Shown here in pieces: positions 1-8,010 of a stretch of DNA of 64,000 nt. Each line of letters begins with the position of its first letter. The first letter of the stretch is position 1. The position numbers and the translations under genes were made by a program. The notes under the pieces were generated by a model. That model ran no database searches. It was not told where the DNA came from and saw only the letters and a list, made by a program, of their open reading frames with translations. Source of the DNA: Grimontia kaedaensis (GTDB lineage Bacteria; Pseudomonadota; Gammaproteobacteria; Enterobacterales; Vibrionaceae). The stretch covers positions 2,914,001 to 2,978,000 of the forward strand of contig NZ_CP082275.1 of the NCBI RefSeq assembly GCF_023746615.1, given 5' to 3'.

Positions 1-278
1 CCAACAACGGTATCCAAAAAGGTCTCATTGCTTCGATTGTTATCAGAACCCGCAATACGCGCCAGAGTGGCTTCCATATCAATAGGGTCAACACCTTGCC
101 AAGTCCACTGTGGACGACGGAGTGTGCGGTACCAGCTGTTATCGCTGTCTCCATCCAATGCATTGTGTACACCATTTGGCGACTGATTGACCGAGCCAAC
201 AATGGTCGATGTTTCTCTGGCGTGCTTATGCTGTTTGAAGAGTTTTACTGAAAGGTTTTCGGATTCGGTTTCGCTCAC
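1..278 (-). CDS. frsA: FrsA-type alpha/beta-hydrolase (esterase), N-terminal part only
   Basis: Only the first 92 codons are inside the window; the gene runs off the left edge. The translation begins with a GTG codon preceded by a GGGAGAGG ribosome-binding site. It contains the FrsA signatures HARETSTIV, NALDGDSDNSWYR and QWTWQGVDP, which line up with the N-terminus of Escherichia coli FrsA (YafA). FrsA was first described as a partner of enzyme IIA-Glc affecting the balance of fermentation and respiration, and is also described as an esterase. The catalytic hydrolase part lies outside the window. It follows gpt on the same strand, as in other Vibrio and enteric genomes, but a terminator lies between the two. 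Confidence 0.85.
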   Translation of the reverse strand, partial: MSETESENLSVKLFKQHKHARETSTIVGSVNQSPNGVHNALDGDSDNSWYRTLRRPQWTWQGVDPIDMEATLARIAGSDNNRSNETFLDTVV

Positions 279-380
279 GGAACCTCTCCCTGTTTAGATA
301 TCTGAACTGACACTATTGTATACCCAAAAATGCTCAAAACCATGACCTCACCTGAATGATAGGCGCCTAAATTTGGTCAT

Positions 381-406
381 AAAAAAAGCCCCTTAAAGGG
401 GCTTTT
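381..406 (-). terminator. Intrinsic terminator after gpt
   Basis: AAGCCCC-ttaa-GGGGCTT stem with a run of T on the minus strand, 16 bases past the gpt stop. It separates gpt from frsA. Confidence 0.85.
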
Positions 407-421
407 CAAGTTCTTTAGCAA

Positions 422-880
422 TTATCGCTTTGAGATTGGCTCAACGAAAGTTACGCCCATATCCCAAGGTTGCTCAATCCAGCAATCCTGAGGGATGTCT
501 ACCACGTAGTCGTCTACCAAGTGCTTACCTGCAGGCTTCGCACAAACAGTCACAAATTTCGCTTTAGGGTACATTTCACGAATCACTTCTGCAGTACCAC
601 CAGTATCAACCAGATCGTCCACTACCAGGAAGCCTTCACCGTCACCGTCTGCTTTCTTCAGAACACGCATATCACGCTGGTGATCGTGATCGTAGCTAGA
701 AATGCAAACTGTATCCACATGACGAATACCCAGCTCACGCGCCAAAATCGCTGAAGGAACCAGACCACCGCGGCTGACCGCGATAATACCTTTCCACTGA
801 TCTGCCGGTAGCAGTTTTTCAGCTAGTTGACGGGTGTACATTTGCATGTTGTCCCAGGTAATAACAAACTTGTTGCTCAT
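422..880 (-). CDS. gpt: Xanthine-guanine phosphoribosyltransferase
   Basis: The 152-residue protein has the usual XGPRT length. It converts xanthine or guanine plus PRPP to XMP or GMP at the inner face of the membrane (purine salvage). The PRPP-binding motif is visible as [15 protein letters not shown] (about residues 84-98), and the flexible-loop and base-binding regions follow, ending in the [10 protein letters not shown] segment typical of enteric Gpt. It lies between the purine permease gene and frsA on the same strand, with 63 bases to the permease stop, so it probably has its own promoter. A PurR-like sequence sits about 40 bases upstream of the start. Confidence 0.96.
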   Translation of the reverse strand: MSNKFVITWDNMQMYTRQLAEKLLPADQWKGIIAVSRGGLVPSAILARELGIRHVDTVCISSYDHDHQRDMRVLKKADGDGEGFLVVDDLVDTGGTAEVIREMYPKAKFVTVCAKPAGKHLVDDYVVDIPQDCWIEQPWDMGVTFVEPISKR

Positions 881-916
881 TTAGAAAACCTCAGGCGTTA
901 GACGCCAATTTAACTC

Positions 917-932
917 AGTAAAACGATTGCGG
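917..932 (-). promoter_or_regulatory. Candidate PurR box upstream of gpt
   Basis: On the minus strand the sequence is CCGCAATCGTTTTACT, which matches about 12-13 of 16 positions of the PurR operator ACGCAAACGTTTTCNT. It lies 37-52 bases upstream of the gpt start, where it would cover the promoter. The AAACGATTGCG core also occurs upstream of the Tsx-type channel at 20327-20342. Inferred from sequence only. Confidence 0.5.
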
Positions 933-943
933 CGTATTGTGTC

Positions 944-2230
944 TTACATAACGAATTTCAGCAAGAACAGGGCAGCAAGAACCCAAATACTGATAGGCAC
1001 ATCACGTCCTTTACCGCTGAACGCTTTGATAGCACAGTAAGAGATAAAGCCCAGACCAATGCCGTGAGCAATTGAATAGGTCAACGGCATCAGCAAGCAC
1101 ACAACCACAACAGGTGCCGCTTCAGTCAGGTCACGCCAGTTAACGCTTACCAGACCTGACATCATAAGAATAGCAACGTAGAACAGCGCACCTGCTGTCG
1201 CATACGCCGGAACCATTCCAGCCAATGGCGAGAAGAACAGTGCCAGCAAGAACATGATACCTACTGTCACTGCTGTTAGACCGGTACGACCACCCGCTGC
1301 AACACCTGACACGCTTTCAATGTAAGACGTCGTATTCGATGTACCCAGTACGGCACCTACGGTAGTTGCCGTACTGTCAGCCAACAGCGCACGGTTTAGA
1401 CGCGGCAGTTTGCCATCTTTATCCAAAAGCTCAGCTTTTTGCGCCACACCGACCAAAGTGCCTGCTGTATCAAACAGGTCAACAAATAGGAAAGCGAACA
1501 CGATAGAAATAAGACCGACTTCCAGCGCACCAGCAAAATCTAGCTGCATGAAGGTTGGTGCAATGCTTGGTGGCGCAGACATGATGCCGCCGTATTGGAT
1601 TTCACCAAACAGTACACCCAGTGCAGTCACAATAAGAATCGCGATCATTACCGCGCCTTTAACACCACGGTTAACCAGGCCAATGGTTAGGAAGAAACCC
1701 AACGCCGCCATCGCAGGACCAAATGAAGAAAGGTCCCCCATGGAAACCAGCGTGGCTGGATGGTCTACGACAATGCCTGAGTTTTGCAATGCAATCAGTG
1801 CCAGGAACATACCGATACCCGCTGAGATGCCGGTACGCAGCGACAGCGGAATAGAGTGGATAATCCACTCTCGCACCTTAAATAGGCTCAACGCGACAAA
1901 ACACACGCCCGACAGGAATACCGCAGCCAGTGCAACCTGCCATGAGTAGCCCATTTGGAAAACAACGGTATAAGTGAAGAAGGCGTTAAGACCCATCCCT
2001 GGTGCCTGAGCGACAGGATAGTTTGCTACCAACCCCATAATGAAACAGCCAATCGCCGCCGCCAGACAGGTTGCAACGAAGACTGCACCACGATCCATGC
2101 CTGTTTCAGACAGAATCGCAGGGTTTACAAAAATGATGTAAGCCATTGTCAGGAATGTAGTCAGTCCTGCAATAACCTCGGTTTTGATATCTGTACCTTG
2201 CTCTTTCAGTTTAAAAAGACGCTCAAGCAT
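944..2230 (-). CDS. NCS2/AzgA-family purine (guanine/hypoxanthine or adenine) permease
   Basis: An inner-membrane purine:cation symporter of 428 residues. The longer open frame up to 2431 is rejected: the family N-terminus MLERLFKLKEQGTDIKTEV starts at 2230, with an AAGGAA ribosome-binding site just upstream, and the extra 67 codons overlap the PurR operators. Family signatures include GLTTFLTMAYIIFVNP near residue 25, APGMGLNAFF, and the DLFDTAGTLVGVA motif, together with about 12-14 hydrophobic segments. It belongs to the AzgA/PbuG (COG2252) branch, related to E. coli GhxP, GhxQ, PurP and YicO; which purine it prefers cannot be told from sequence. Purine control is supported by two overlapping PurR boxes and by the neighbouring gpt. 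Confidence 0.92.
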   Translation of the reverse strand: MLERLFKLKEQGTDIKTEVIAGLTTFLTMAYIIFVNPAILSETGMDRGAVFVATCLAAAIGCFIMGLVANYPVAQAPGMGLNAFFTYTVVFQMGYSWQVALAAVFLSGVCFVALSLFKVREWIIHSIPLSLRTGISAGIGMFLALIALQNSGIVVDHPATLVSMGDLSSFGPAMAALGFFLTIGLVNRGVKGAVMIAILIVTALGVLFGEIQYGGIMSAPPSIAPTFMQLDFAGALEVGLISIVFAFLFVDLFDTAGTLVGVAQKAELLDKDGKLPRLNRALLADSTATTVGAVLGTSNTTSYIESVSGVAAGGRTGLTAVTVGIMFLLALFFSPLAGMVPAYATAGALFYVAILMMSGLVSVNWRDLTEAAPVVVVCLLMPLTYSIAHGIGLGFISYCAIKAFSGKGRDVPISIWVLAALFLLKFVM

Positions 2231-2271
2231 GGCTTTCGGTTCCTTGGAAAGTAAGAATTTGGCAAAAGTTG

Positions 2272-2301
2272 ACGCAAACGTTTTCCACAAACGTTTGCGT
2301 G
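2272..2301. promoter_or_regulatory. Two overlapping PurR operators upstream of the purine permease
   Basis: ACGCAAACGTTTTCCA (2272-2287) is a near-perfect PurR box. A second, inverted box overlaps its end: on the minus strand it reads ACGCAAACGTTTGT, within about 2287-2300. They lie 42-71 bases upstream of the permease start, in promoter position. PurR with hypoxanthine or guanine as corepressor is the expected regulator. Confidence 0.85.
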
Positions 2302-2540
2302 AAAATTTGACGCGAATATTACCCGCCACATCACAAAATTTCCAGCGTGAATAACTGTTTAAAAATCTTGATTGCTGACGAATTAAACGACATTTCGCGT
2401 TAGTGACGACTCGCCACTCTTCGCTCATCATGTTAGAAGGAAATACAGCTTAATAAATGTACTGATTTGAAATCTGAGAGATATATAAAGAGGTGACTCA
2501 ACAGAATGAGAGGTGCTCGATATTTCACCAGTGAGTAGAT

Positions 2541-2566
2541 AAAAAAACGCCACTTTAAAAGTGGCG
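2541..2566 (-). terminator. Intrinsic terminator of the candidate structured RNA
   Basis: CGCCACTTT-ta-AAAGTGGCG stem followed on the minus strand by seven T. No protein gene ends nearby on this strand, so it is best explained as the end of the RNA candidate at 2541-2903. Confidence 0.85.
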
Positions 2567-2664
2567 CCAGATAAAAATGAAGTTTCCAAACTGCGGAAAC
2601 AAAGTATCTGTTAGAGCGGGGTATTACAGTAGAGGGCCTCAGCCCTCAGGGGGAACAAGCAAGC

Positions 2665-2760
2665 TTATTTGCGTTTGTATCCGAATGTCGCCGGATACCG
2701 AAAATTCGTGGTGTATACGGAACCACGGTTCCAGTATTGACACGCTGAACTACCTTTCAT
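2665..2760 (-). CDS. Possible 31-residue small ORF inside the RNA candidate
   Basis: ATG at 2760 preceded by GAGGT nine bases upstream; the product begins MKGSSACQYWNRGSVYTTNF and ends with YKRK before TAA. No relative is recognised. A second reading frame over the same stretch is also open for about 35 codons, which argues that the openness is incidental and the element is non-coding. Listed because the ribosome-binding site is good. Confidence 0.2.
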   Translation of the reverse strand: MKGSSACQYWNRGSVYTTNFRYPATFGYKRK

Positions 2761-2909
2761 CAGCTTATTACCTCAAAAAAATTCGAAAAGAATGCAGCTT
2801 CGTTAAAAGCTCGGTTCCGTGGAGACGAATAAATTTCGGGCTTATCCATAAACAAATGAAAGCGCATGGCCATGTCCCGGGCGAAGAGCCCAATCCAAGG
2901 GACGGTGAG

Positions 2910-2938
2910 ATAATAGACCTTTCGTAATTTTATTACAA
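2910..2938 (-). promoter_or_regulatory. Sigma-70-type promoter for the RNA candidate
   Basis: On the minus strand, -35 TTGTAA (2933-2938), 17-base spacer, -10 TATTAT (2910-2915). Transcription would start near 2903, exactly at the base of the first predicted hairpin. Confidence 0.6.
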
Positions 2939-3229
2939 CTACAAAAGCGATATTGATCACGTTTTATTTATCAACCCCCCTAATGACGTAATTTTATTAC
3001 ACTTGATTTCAAGCGTTATTGAGAAAAGTGTTATGACATCCAGCTATTTAACCTCAACCGCTTGAATACAGCGAAGCTTGCTGAAAAAGTAGACACTACA
3101 ACCAAAAATGAGACAACACAGAAAGGACTCGCTCTCAGGAAGTTGTTATCAGCTAGCCAGAGACGAATCGCTGAAGAACGGCACTTGCTGCTGTTGCACA
3201 CTCAGCCATAACAATAGGAATGTACTTTG

Positions 3230-4870
3230 ATGCTTGTTGACGCTATTCGTAATATCAAAATCCGCCACCGCGTTTTCATCCTCGTCGCTATAACACTTAG
3301 CGCCATGGTTATACCCATCTACCTTTTCGCCAGCCACAACTACCAAACGTTAATGGAATATAAAAAGGATGAAACCAAGGTTCTTGTAGACAGTGGACAC
3401 TCTTTGATTCAACACCATTACAGTCGCTACAAAAATGGCGAGGTGACTGAGCAAGAAGCTAAGCAATCTGCGCTGGACGCCATTGCTGCGCTGCGATATG
3501 ACCAGAACAACTATTTCTGGATCAATGACAGTAAACCCGCCATGGTCCTCCACCCTATCAAACCGCAGTTGAACGGAAAGGACCTCAGCCAGTTTGAAGA
3601 CAAAGCGGGCAACCGTCTGTTTGTGGAAATGGCAACGACGGCAAAACGCTCTGGTGCGGGGTTCGTCGATTACTTTTGGAGTAAACCCGGCTCAGAGATA
3701 CCAGTACAAAAAACGTCTTACGTAAAACTTTTCGAACCTTGGGGCTGGATTCTGGGAACAGGCATTTATGTCGACGATGTAAAGACCACTTTTATTGGCG
3801 AGCTTAAGTTCCTGGTCACCTGTGTTGCCGTTATTCTCGGAATCGTTCTGCTTATCAGCGCTGCTATCGGGCAATCTATCGTCGCACCGAGTGCCCAAAC
3901 CGCCAAGGCTCTAAAAGACATCTCCAGCGGGGATGGAGATCTGTCGCATAGACTCTCATCTTCTGGTCGCGATGAGTTGAGTCAGATAGCTCGTTTCTTT
4001 AACCGCTTCATCGATCAAATTCGCGGCATTGTTGGAGAGATAAACCCTGTGTCTGACACACTGGCAAAATCCGCCGACGAAATGGCGCGCCTTTCGGAGA
4101 ATTCTGAAAGATTAGCGAACCAGCAAAGCGCAGAAATCGATAGCATTTCGGCGGCGGTTAATGAACTGCTAGCCAGCAATCAAGAGATTGCATCTTCTGC
4201 TTCACATGCTGCAGAGGAAGCGAAACTGACGGCGGAAGAATGTCACCAAGGACAGAAGGTTGTAAACAATATGCATCATCAGATGCAGGGGATGGTTGAT
4301 AGCCTACAAAGTGCAGCCAACGAAGCAAACATGCTGGCAGATGACTCCAAAAATGTCGGTCAGGTATTGGATGTGATTCGTGCCATCGCTGAACAAACCA
4401 ATCTACTCGCGCTGAATGCGGCGATTGAAGCAGCAAGAGCTGGCGATCAAGGGCGGGGATTTGCAGTCGTTGCCGATGAGGTGAGAACGCTCGCTATTCG
4501 CACTCAACAAAGTACGGATGAAATCGAAAACATCATCACCTCTTTACAAAACCGCGCTTCATCCCTGAATACCGAGCTTGGTAAGACCCAGAACCTGTCT
4601 GAGGCCACCGCTGAGCACAACCAACTTACCTTACAAGCGCTAACGGCCATTGACGATAAGGTGGGAGACATCACAGGCGTAACACAGTCGATTGCCTCTG
4701 CATGTAGCCAAACAGCTGCTGCTACAGAGGAGATCAACGTTAATTTACACAACCTCGTTAGCAAAGGACGGGAAACCGTTGAGCAAAGCCGTGACCTGAC
4801 CGAACAGAGTCTTGCTCTGTCAGCAGTCGGCGTTCAGCTGAAAAGTGCCATCGGTCAGTTCAAGATGTAA
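3230..4870 (+). CDS. Methyl-accepting chemotaxis protein with single Cache-type periplasmic sensor
   Basis: Inner-membrane chemoreceptor of 546 residues. The start is ATG 3230 with AGGAA upstream, not the TTG one codon earlier. The order is: first membrane helix (about residues 13-34), a periplasmic Cache_2-like domain with the [17 protein letters not shown] and [13 protein letters not shown] signatures (about 40-185), second helix (about 190-213), HAMP linker, and the cytoplasmic signalling domain. That domain carries the conserved hairpin tip [20 protein letters not shown] and [15 protein letters not shown]. It should pass ligand binding to CheA/CheW. Cache_2 receptors often sense small organic acids or amines, but the ligand here is unknown. 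It stands alone, with its own terminator. Confidence 0.93.
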   Translation: MLVDAIRNIKIRHRVFILVAITLSAMVIPIYLFASHNYQTLMEYKKDETKVLVDSGHSLIQHHYSRYKNGEVTEQEAKQSALDAIAALRYDQNNYFWINDSKPAMVLHPIKPQLNGKDLSQFEDKAGNRLFVEMATTAKRSGAGFVDYFWSKPGSEIPVQKTSYVKLFEPWGWILGTGIYVDDVKTTFIGELKFLVTCVAVILGIVLLISAAIGQSIVAPSAQTAKALKDISSGDGDLSHRLSSSGRDELSQIARFFNRFIDQIRGIVGEINPVSDTLAKSADEMARLSENSERLANQQSAEIDSISAAVNELLASNQEIASSASHAAEEAKLTAEECHQGQKVVNNMHHQMQGMVDSLQSAANEANMLADDSKNVGQVLDVIRAIAEQTNLLALNAAIEAARAGDQGRGFAVVADEVRTLAIRTQQSTDEIENIITSLQNRASSLNTELGKTQNLSEATAEHNQLTLQALTAIDDKVGDITGVTQSIASACSQTAAATEEINVNLHNLVSKGRETVEQSRDLTEQSLALSAVGVQLKSAIGQFKM

Positions 4871-4940
4871 GCTATCGCTCGCCATTCAGAGATATGCTTT
4901 TAACAAAGCATACTTTTACGTTACAAATTCTGTTAATTTG

Positions 4941-4970
4941 ACGGCATGCCCCAGTAGCATGCCGTTTTTT
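4941..4970 (+). terminator. Intrinsic terminator after the chemoreceptor gene
   Basis: ACGGCATGC-cccagta-GCATGCCGT stem followed by TTTTT. Confidence 0.85.
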
Positions 4971-5057
4971 CATATGGAAATGGTATGTTATTTGAGTAGG
5001 GAAGCCATCTTGGCTTTGTGAAGCGCCTTTTTATTTCGAGTTTTCTGGAGAAAGCCT

Positions 5058-6518
5058 GTGTCAGAAATCAGCCAACTATCACCACAACCTGTGTGGCAAT
5101 TTTTCGATAAGATCTGTTCTATCCCTCACCCATCCAAGCATGAAGAGCAACTGGCACAGTACATTGTTGACTGGGCGACCAGTGAAGGCCTTTCTGTCAC
5201 CCGTGATGATATCGGCAACGTGATCATCAGAAAGCCAGCCACGGCGGGTATGGAAAACCGTAAAGGTGTGGTGCTACAAGCACATATCGACATGGTGCCG
5301 CAGAAAAACGAAAACACCGACCATGATTTCACGACCGATCCTATCCGTCCTTACATAGACGGGGAATGGGTTACCGCCGATGGCACCACTCTGGGCGCAG
5401 ACAACGGCATGGGTATGGCGACATGTCTTGCAGTCCTTGCATCTAAAGACATTGAACATGGCCCACTGGAAGTTCTTCTGACCATTGATGAAGAAGCGGG
5501 TATGACCGGCGCGTTCGGTCTGAAGGCAGGTTGGTTGGAAGGTGAGATCCTCCTGAATACCGACTCTGAGCAAGAAGGCGAGATCTACATGGGTTGCGCA
5601 GGTGGCGTAGATGCTTCTTTGGCATTCTCTCTGGAGCGCGAAACCCTGGGCGGCGGCTACGTCGGTAAAAAGCTTCAGATTAAAGGACTAAAAGGTGGTC
5701 ACTCCGGTGTTGATATTCACACCGGCCGTGCAAATGCCAACAAGCTGTTAGGCCGATTTCTCGCAGGTCACGCGAACGAATTGGGCCTTCGCCTGCTTTC
5801 AGTTCGCGGCGGTACACTTCGCAATGCCATCCCACGCGAAGCTTTTGCAGATGTTGCAGTCCCAGCTGCCAACGAAGAAAAGCTGGCGAACCTGTTCAGT
5901 CATTTTGAATCTCTGTTGAAGGAAGAACTGGGCGCTGTAGAGACCTCCATCGCACTATCAGTTCTTGATGCCGAGCTCTCCGAGCAAGCTCTGAAGCCTT
6001 CAGTACAAAACCGTATTATCGCCACCATCAATGCCTGTCCAAACGGTGTGATTCGCATGAGCGACGACATTCCTGGTGTGGTTGAAACCTCGCTTAACCT
6101 TGGCGTGATTACGACTGAAGACGATAAGATGACCCTACTCTGCCTGATCCGCTCATTGGCAGACAGTGGCCGAAGCTATGTAGAAAGCATGTTGAAATCC
6201 ACCGGTGAACTGGCTGGGGCCAAAGTGGCTTTCTCTGGCGCGTACCCAGGTTGGAAGCCCGACCCAGAATCAGAAATCATGCATGTTTTCAGAAAAACCT
6301 ATGAATATATCTATGGTCGTGCTCCTGACATCATGGTGATCCATGCGGGTCTTGAGTGTGGCTTGTTCAAGGAGCCGTATCCAAACATGGATATGATCTC
6401 CTTCGGCCCAACTATCAAGTTCCCGCACTCACCAGATGAGAAAGTGGAAATTGCAACAGTAGGGCTTTTCTGGGAGCAAATGTTGGCAATGCTAAAAGCC
6501 ATCCCTGAAAAAGCTTAA
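5058..6518 (+). CDS. pepD: Aminoacyl-histidine dipeptidase (peptidase D)
   Basis: A cytosolic metallopeptidase of the M20 family that cleaves Xaa-His dipeptides such as carnosine. The 486 residues match the family length. It starts with GTG 5058, with GGAGAAAG about seven bases upstream. M20 metal-binding segments are visible: QAHIDMVPQ (about residues 74-82), LGADNGMGMA (metal-bridging Asp), TIDEEAGMTGAF (catalytic and metal Glu) and the C-terminal FPHSPDEKVEI. The dimerisation lid carries GLKGGHSGVDIHTGRANANK. Single-gene unit between two terminators. Confidence 0.96.
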   Translation: MSEISQLSPQPVWQFFDKICSIPHPSKHEEQLAQYIVDWATSEGLSVTRDDIGNVIIRKPATAGMENRKGVVLQAHIDMVPQKNENTDHDFTTDPIRPYIDGEWVTADGTTLGADNGMGMATCLAVLASKDIEHGPLEVLLTIDEEAGMTGAFGLKAGWLEGEILLNTDSEQEGEIYMGCAGGVDASLAFSLERETLGGGYVGKKLQIKGLKGGHSGVDIHTGRANANKLLGRFLAGHANELGLRLLSVRGGTLRNAIPREAFADVAVPAANEEKLANLFSHFESLLKEELGAVETSIALSVLDAELSEQALKPSVQNRIIATINACPNGVIRMSDDIPGVVETSLNLGVITTEDDKMTLLCLIRSLADSGRSYVESMLKSTGELAGAKVAFSGAYPGWKPDPESEIMHVFRKTYEYIYGRAPDIMVIHAGLECGLFKEPYPNMDMISFGPTIKFPHSPDEKVEIATVGLFWEQMLAMLKAIPEKA

Positions 6519-6520
6519 AC

Positions 6521-6548
6521 AAAAAAGAGCGCCAATCGGCGCTCTTTT
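6521..6548. terminator. Bidirectional terminator between pepD and dinB
   Basis: GAGCGCC-aat-CGGCGCTC stem flanked by A and T runs; serves the convergent pepD and dinB genes. Confidence 0.85.
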
Positions 6549-6572
6549 CAATTCATTGCTCTTTCTAAACCA

Positions 6573-7631
6573 TCACCACTCAAAGCTGAGTTGGGAAGGC
6601 TGATTTTTCTCTTCGGACTTCAACCCCACGGAAAGGCCAATAAGCCGAACTCCCCTTCCCTGCTGTCGCGACAACGCCTCGCGCAGCAACTCAGGAAACA
6701 TTGCATTGTCATAACGCCACTGCCGATGCTCTACAGTAGTCTGCTGAAAGTCTGAGAACTTGAGCTTGATGCCCTGTCGGACAATTTCCATATTGGGGGA
6801 GACACGTTTAAGTCGGGTTTCCATCTCTTCAAAAAGAGAAGCCATGACGTCCAGACACTCTTCTTCAGTCTGAATATCCTGAGGCAAGGTCCGCTCAACG
6901 CCAACAGACTTTCTAACTCGCTCGGTCTCAACACTTCGTTCATCAATGCCATGACAACGCTTCCAGAGAGATAGTCCGAACTTACCAAAACGCTTAAGCA
7001 AAGCATTCTTATCAAACTGTTGAACGTCTTCGCCTTTATACAAACCCATCTCGTGAAGCTTCGCCAGCGTGACTTTGCCAACCCCCGGAATTTTCTCAAG
7101 CGCCAGAGACTTAACAAATACATCTACTTCATTGGGTGTCACAATATACATTCCATCAGGCTTGTTAAGATCGGACGCCACCTTAGCAACAAACTTCACA
7201 GGCGCTATCCCTGCTGAAGCAGTCAAGCCGAGTTCCTCGCGGATTGCACGACGGATATCATCAGCAATCATGGTCGCGGAGCCGCGGAAAAGTGAGCATT
7301 CACTGACATCCAGGTAGGCTTCATCTAGCGAGAGAGGTTCTATTTTGTCAGTATAGCGTTCGAAGATAGCGCGAATTTGGCGGGAAACACTTTTGTATTT
7401 ATTCATGTCACCACGAATTACCGTCAGGTTTGGGCATAACTTCAAGGCATGTCCAGTTGCCATCGCGGAGCGAACGCCAAACTTCCGGGCGATATAGTTA
7501 CAGGTCGATATCACTCCGCGGCGCTTTTCAGAGCCACCAATAGCAAGCGGTATGTCGCGTAGCGCGGGGTTATCACGCATTTCCACTGCAGCGTAAAAAC
7601 AATCCATGTCGACGTGGATTATCTTTCTCAT
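6573..7631 (-). CDS. dinB: DNA polymerase IV (translesion, Y family)
   Basis: Error-prone polymerase that bypasses damaged template bases. The 352 residues fit E. coli DinB. The first catalytic carboxylate lies in [14 protein letters not shown] (residues 4-17), with the steric gate F12 and tip Y13 in that segment. The second acidic motif is [11 protein letters not shown] (about 100-110), and the HhH region is IPGVGKVT (about 183-190). The C-terminus QLSFEW resembles a beta-clamp-binding tail. A perfect LexA box lies 25-40 bases upstream, so it should be SOS-induced. Confidence 0.97.
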   Translation of the reverse strand: MRKIIHVDMDCFYAAVEMRDNPALRDIPLAIGGSEKRRGVISTCNYIARKFGVRSAMATGHALKLCPNLTVIRGDMNKYKSVSRQIRAIFERYTDKIEPLSLDEAYLDVSECSLFRGSATMIADDIRRAIREELGLTASAGIAPVKFVAKVASDLNKPDGMYIVTPNEVDVFVKSLALEKIPGVGKVTLAKLHEMGLYKGEDVQQFDKNALLKRFGKFGLSLWKRCHGIDERSVETERVRKSVGVERTLPQDIQTEEECLDVMASLFEEMETRLKRVSPNMEIVRQGIKLKFSDFQQTTVEHRQWRYDNAMFPELLREALSRQQGRGVRLIGLSVGLKSEEKNQPSQLSFEW

Positions 7632-7655
7632 AAACTCATTCGCTCAAACCAAACA

Positions 7656-7671
7656 CTGTTTATATACACAG
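7656..7671. promoter_or_regulatory. LexA (SOS) box of dinB
   Basis: CTGTTTATATACACAG keeps the CTG-N10-CAG form of the gammaproteobacterial LexA operator and lies directly upstream of dinB. Confidence 0.9.
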
Positions 7672-7746
7672 TAATGTAGCCATATGTCAATCTAACAATT
7701 CACAATACCTATGATGGAAAAAAGAAGCCTTTGTTTTCAGAAGTCA

Positions 7747-7777
7747 TAAAAAAACCGCCTCTCGGCGGTTTTTTTAA
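7747..7777. terminator. Terminator after nqrM
   Basis: ACCGCC-tct-GGCGGT stem with long A and T runs on either side; ends the nqr-apbE-nqrM transcript on the minus strand. Confidence 0.85.
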
Positions 7778-7778
7778 T

Positions 7779-8000
7779 TTAGATGATTTGGTTCTTTTTC
7801 CATTCTTCAGTCTTCGCTGCCCGAGCTTCACGCTTCTTGCGCGCATCACATGGTTCAGGGCAATCACATTCTTTCTCTATACCCACTGCGCCCAAACCAC
7901 CACAGCTTCCGCTGATCGTTTTGCGCTGAATAATGAAGCCAATAGACATACCAGTAATAACCAGAATGAATACCGCGAAGGTTATCAGATAAACAGACAT
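7779..8000 (-). CDS. nqrM: Na+-NQR maturation protein NqrM (DUF539)
   Basis: A 73-residue membrane-anchored protein with one N-terminal helix (about residues 4-25). The cysteine cluster SCGGLGAVGIEKECDCPEPC follows (about 33-52). NqrM is needed to deliver iron to, or assemble, the cysteine-ligated iron centre between NqrD and NqrE. It starts 10 bases after the apbE stop, downstream of the nqr operon, which is the usual Vibrio order. The short charged C-terminus is typical. Confidence 0.92.
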   Translation of the reverse strand: MSVYLITFAVFILVITGMSIGFIIQRKTISGSCGGLGAVGIEKECDCPEPCDARKKREARAAKTEEWKKNQII

Positions 8001-8010
8001 CTTATTACCT

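Larger units (their letters stand above)
2541..2903 (-). ncRNA. Candidate structured non-coding RNA, about 360 nt
   Basis: The gap between the permease and the chemoreceptor contains a self-consistent transcription unit on the minus strand. It has a promoter with TTGTAA and TATTAT separated by 17 bases, a predicted 5' end at about 2903, and an intrinsic terminator at 2541-2566. Between them lie hairpins with perfect stems: GTCCC/GGGAC (2874-2903) closing an inner GGGC/GCCC hairpin, AGCTT/AAGCT (2796-2811), GGAAC/GTTCC (2719-2732), GTATCCG/CGGATAC (2677-2698), GAGGGC/GCCCTC (2632-2647) and GTTTCC/GGAAAC (2582-2600). A long-range pairing of ACGGAACC (2717-2724) with GGTTCCGT (2813-2820) is also possible. 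I do not recognise RNase P RNA, tmRNA, 6S, CsrB-type, Spot 42, GcvB or Qrr features. A dispersed repeat or a decayed gene are the alternatives. Confidence 0.6.

Noticed and set aside
944..2431. 495-codon version of the purine permease
   Set aside because: The first 67 codons overlap the PurR boxes and lack family similarity. The start at 2230 has a ribosome-binding site and the family N-terminus.
2541..2903. RNase P RNA, tmRNA, 6S RNA, CsrB, retron msr-msd or riboswitch
   Set aside because: The conserved motifs of those RNAs are not seen, there is no nearby reverse transcriptase, and no gene follows the element on its strand closely enough for a riboswitch.
2577..2960. Open frames of 116 (+) and 66 (-) codons in the RNA candidate
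   Set aside because: No ribosome-binding sites, no recognisable product, and they cover both strands of the hairpin chain.
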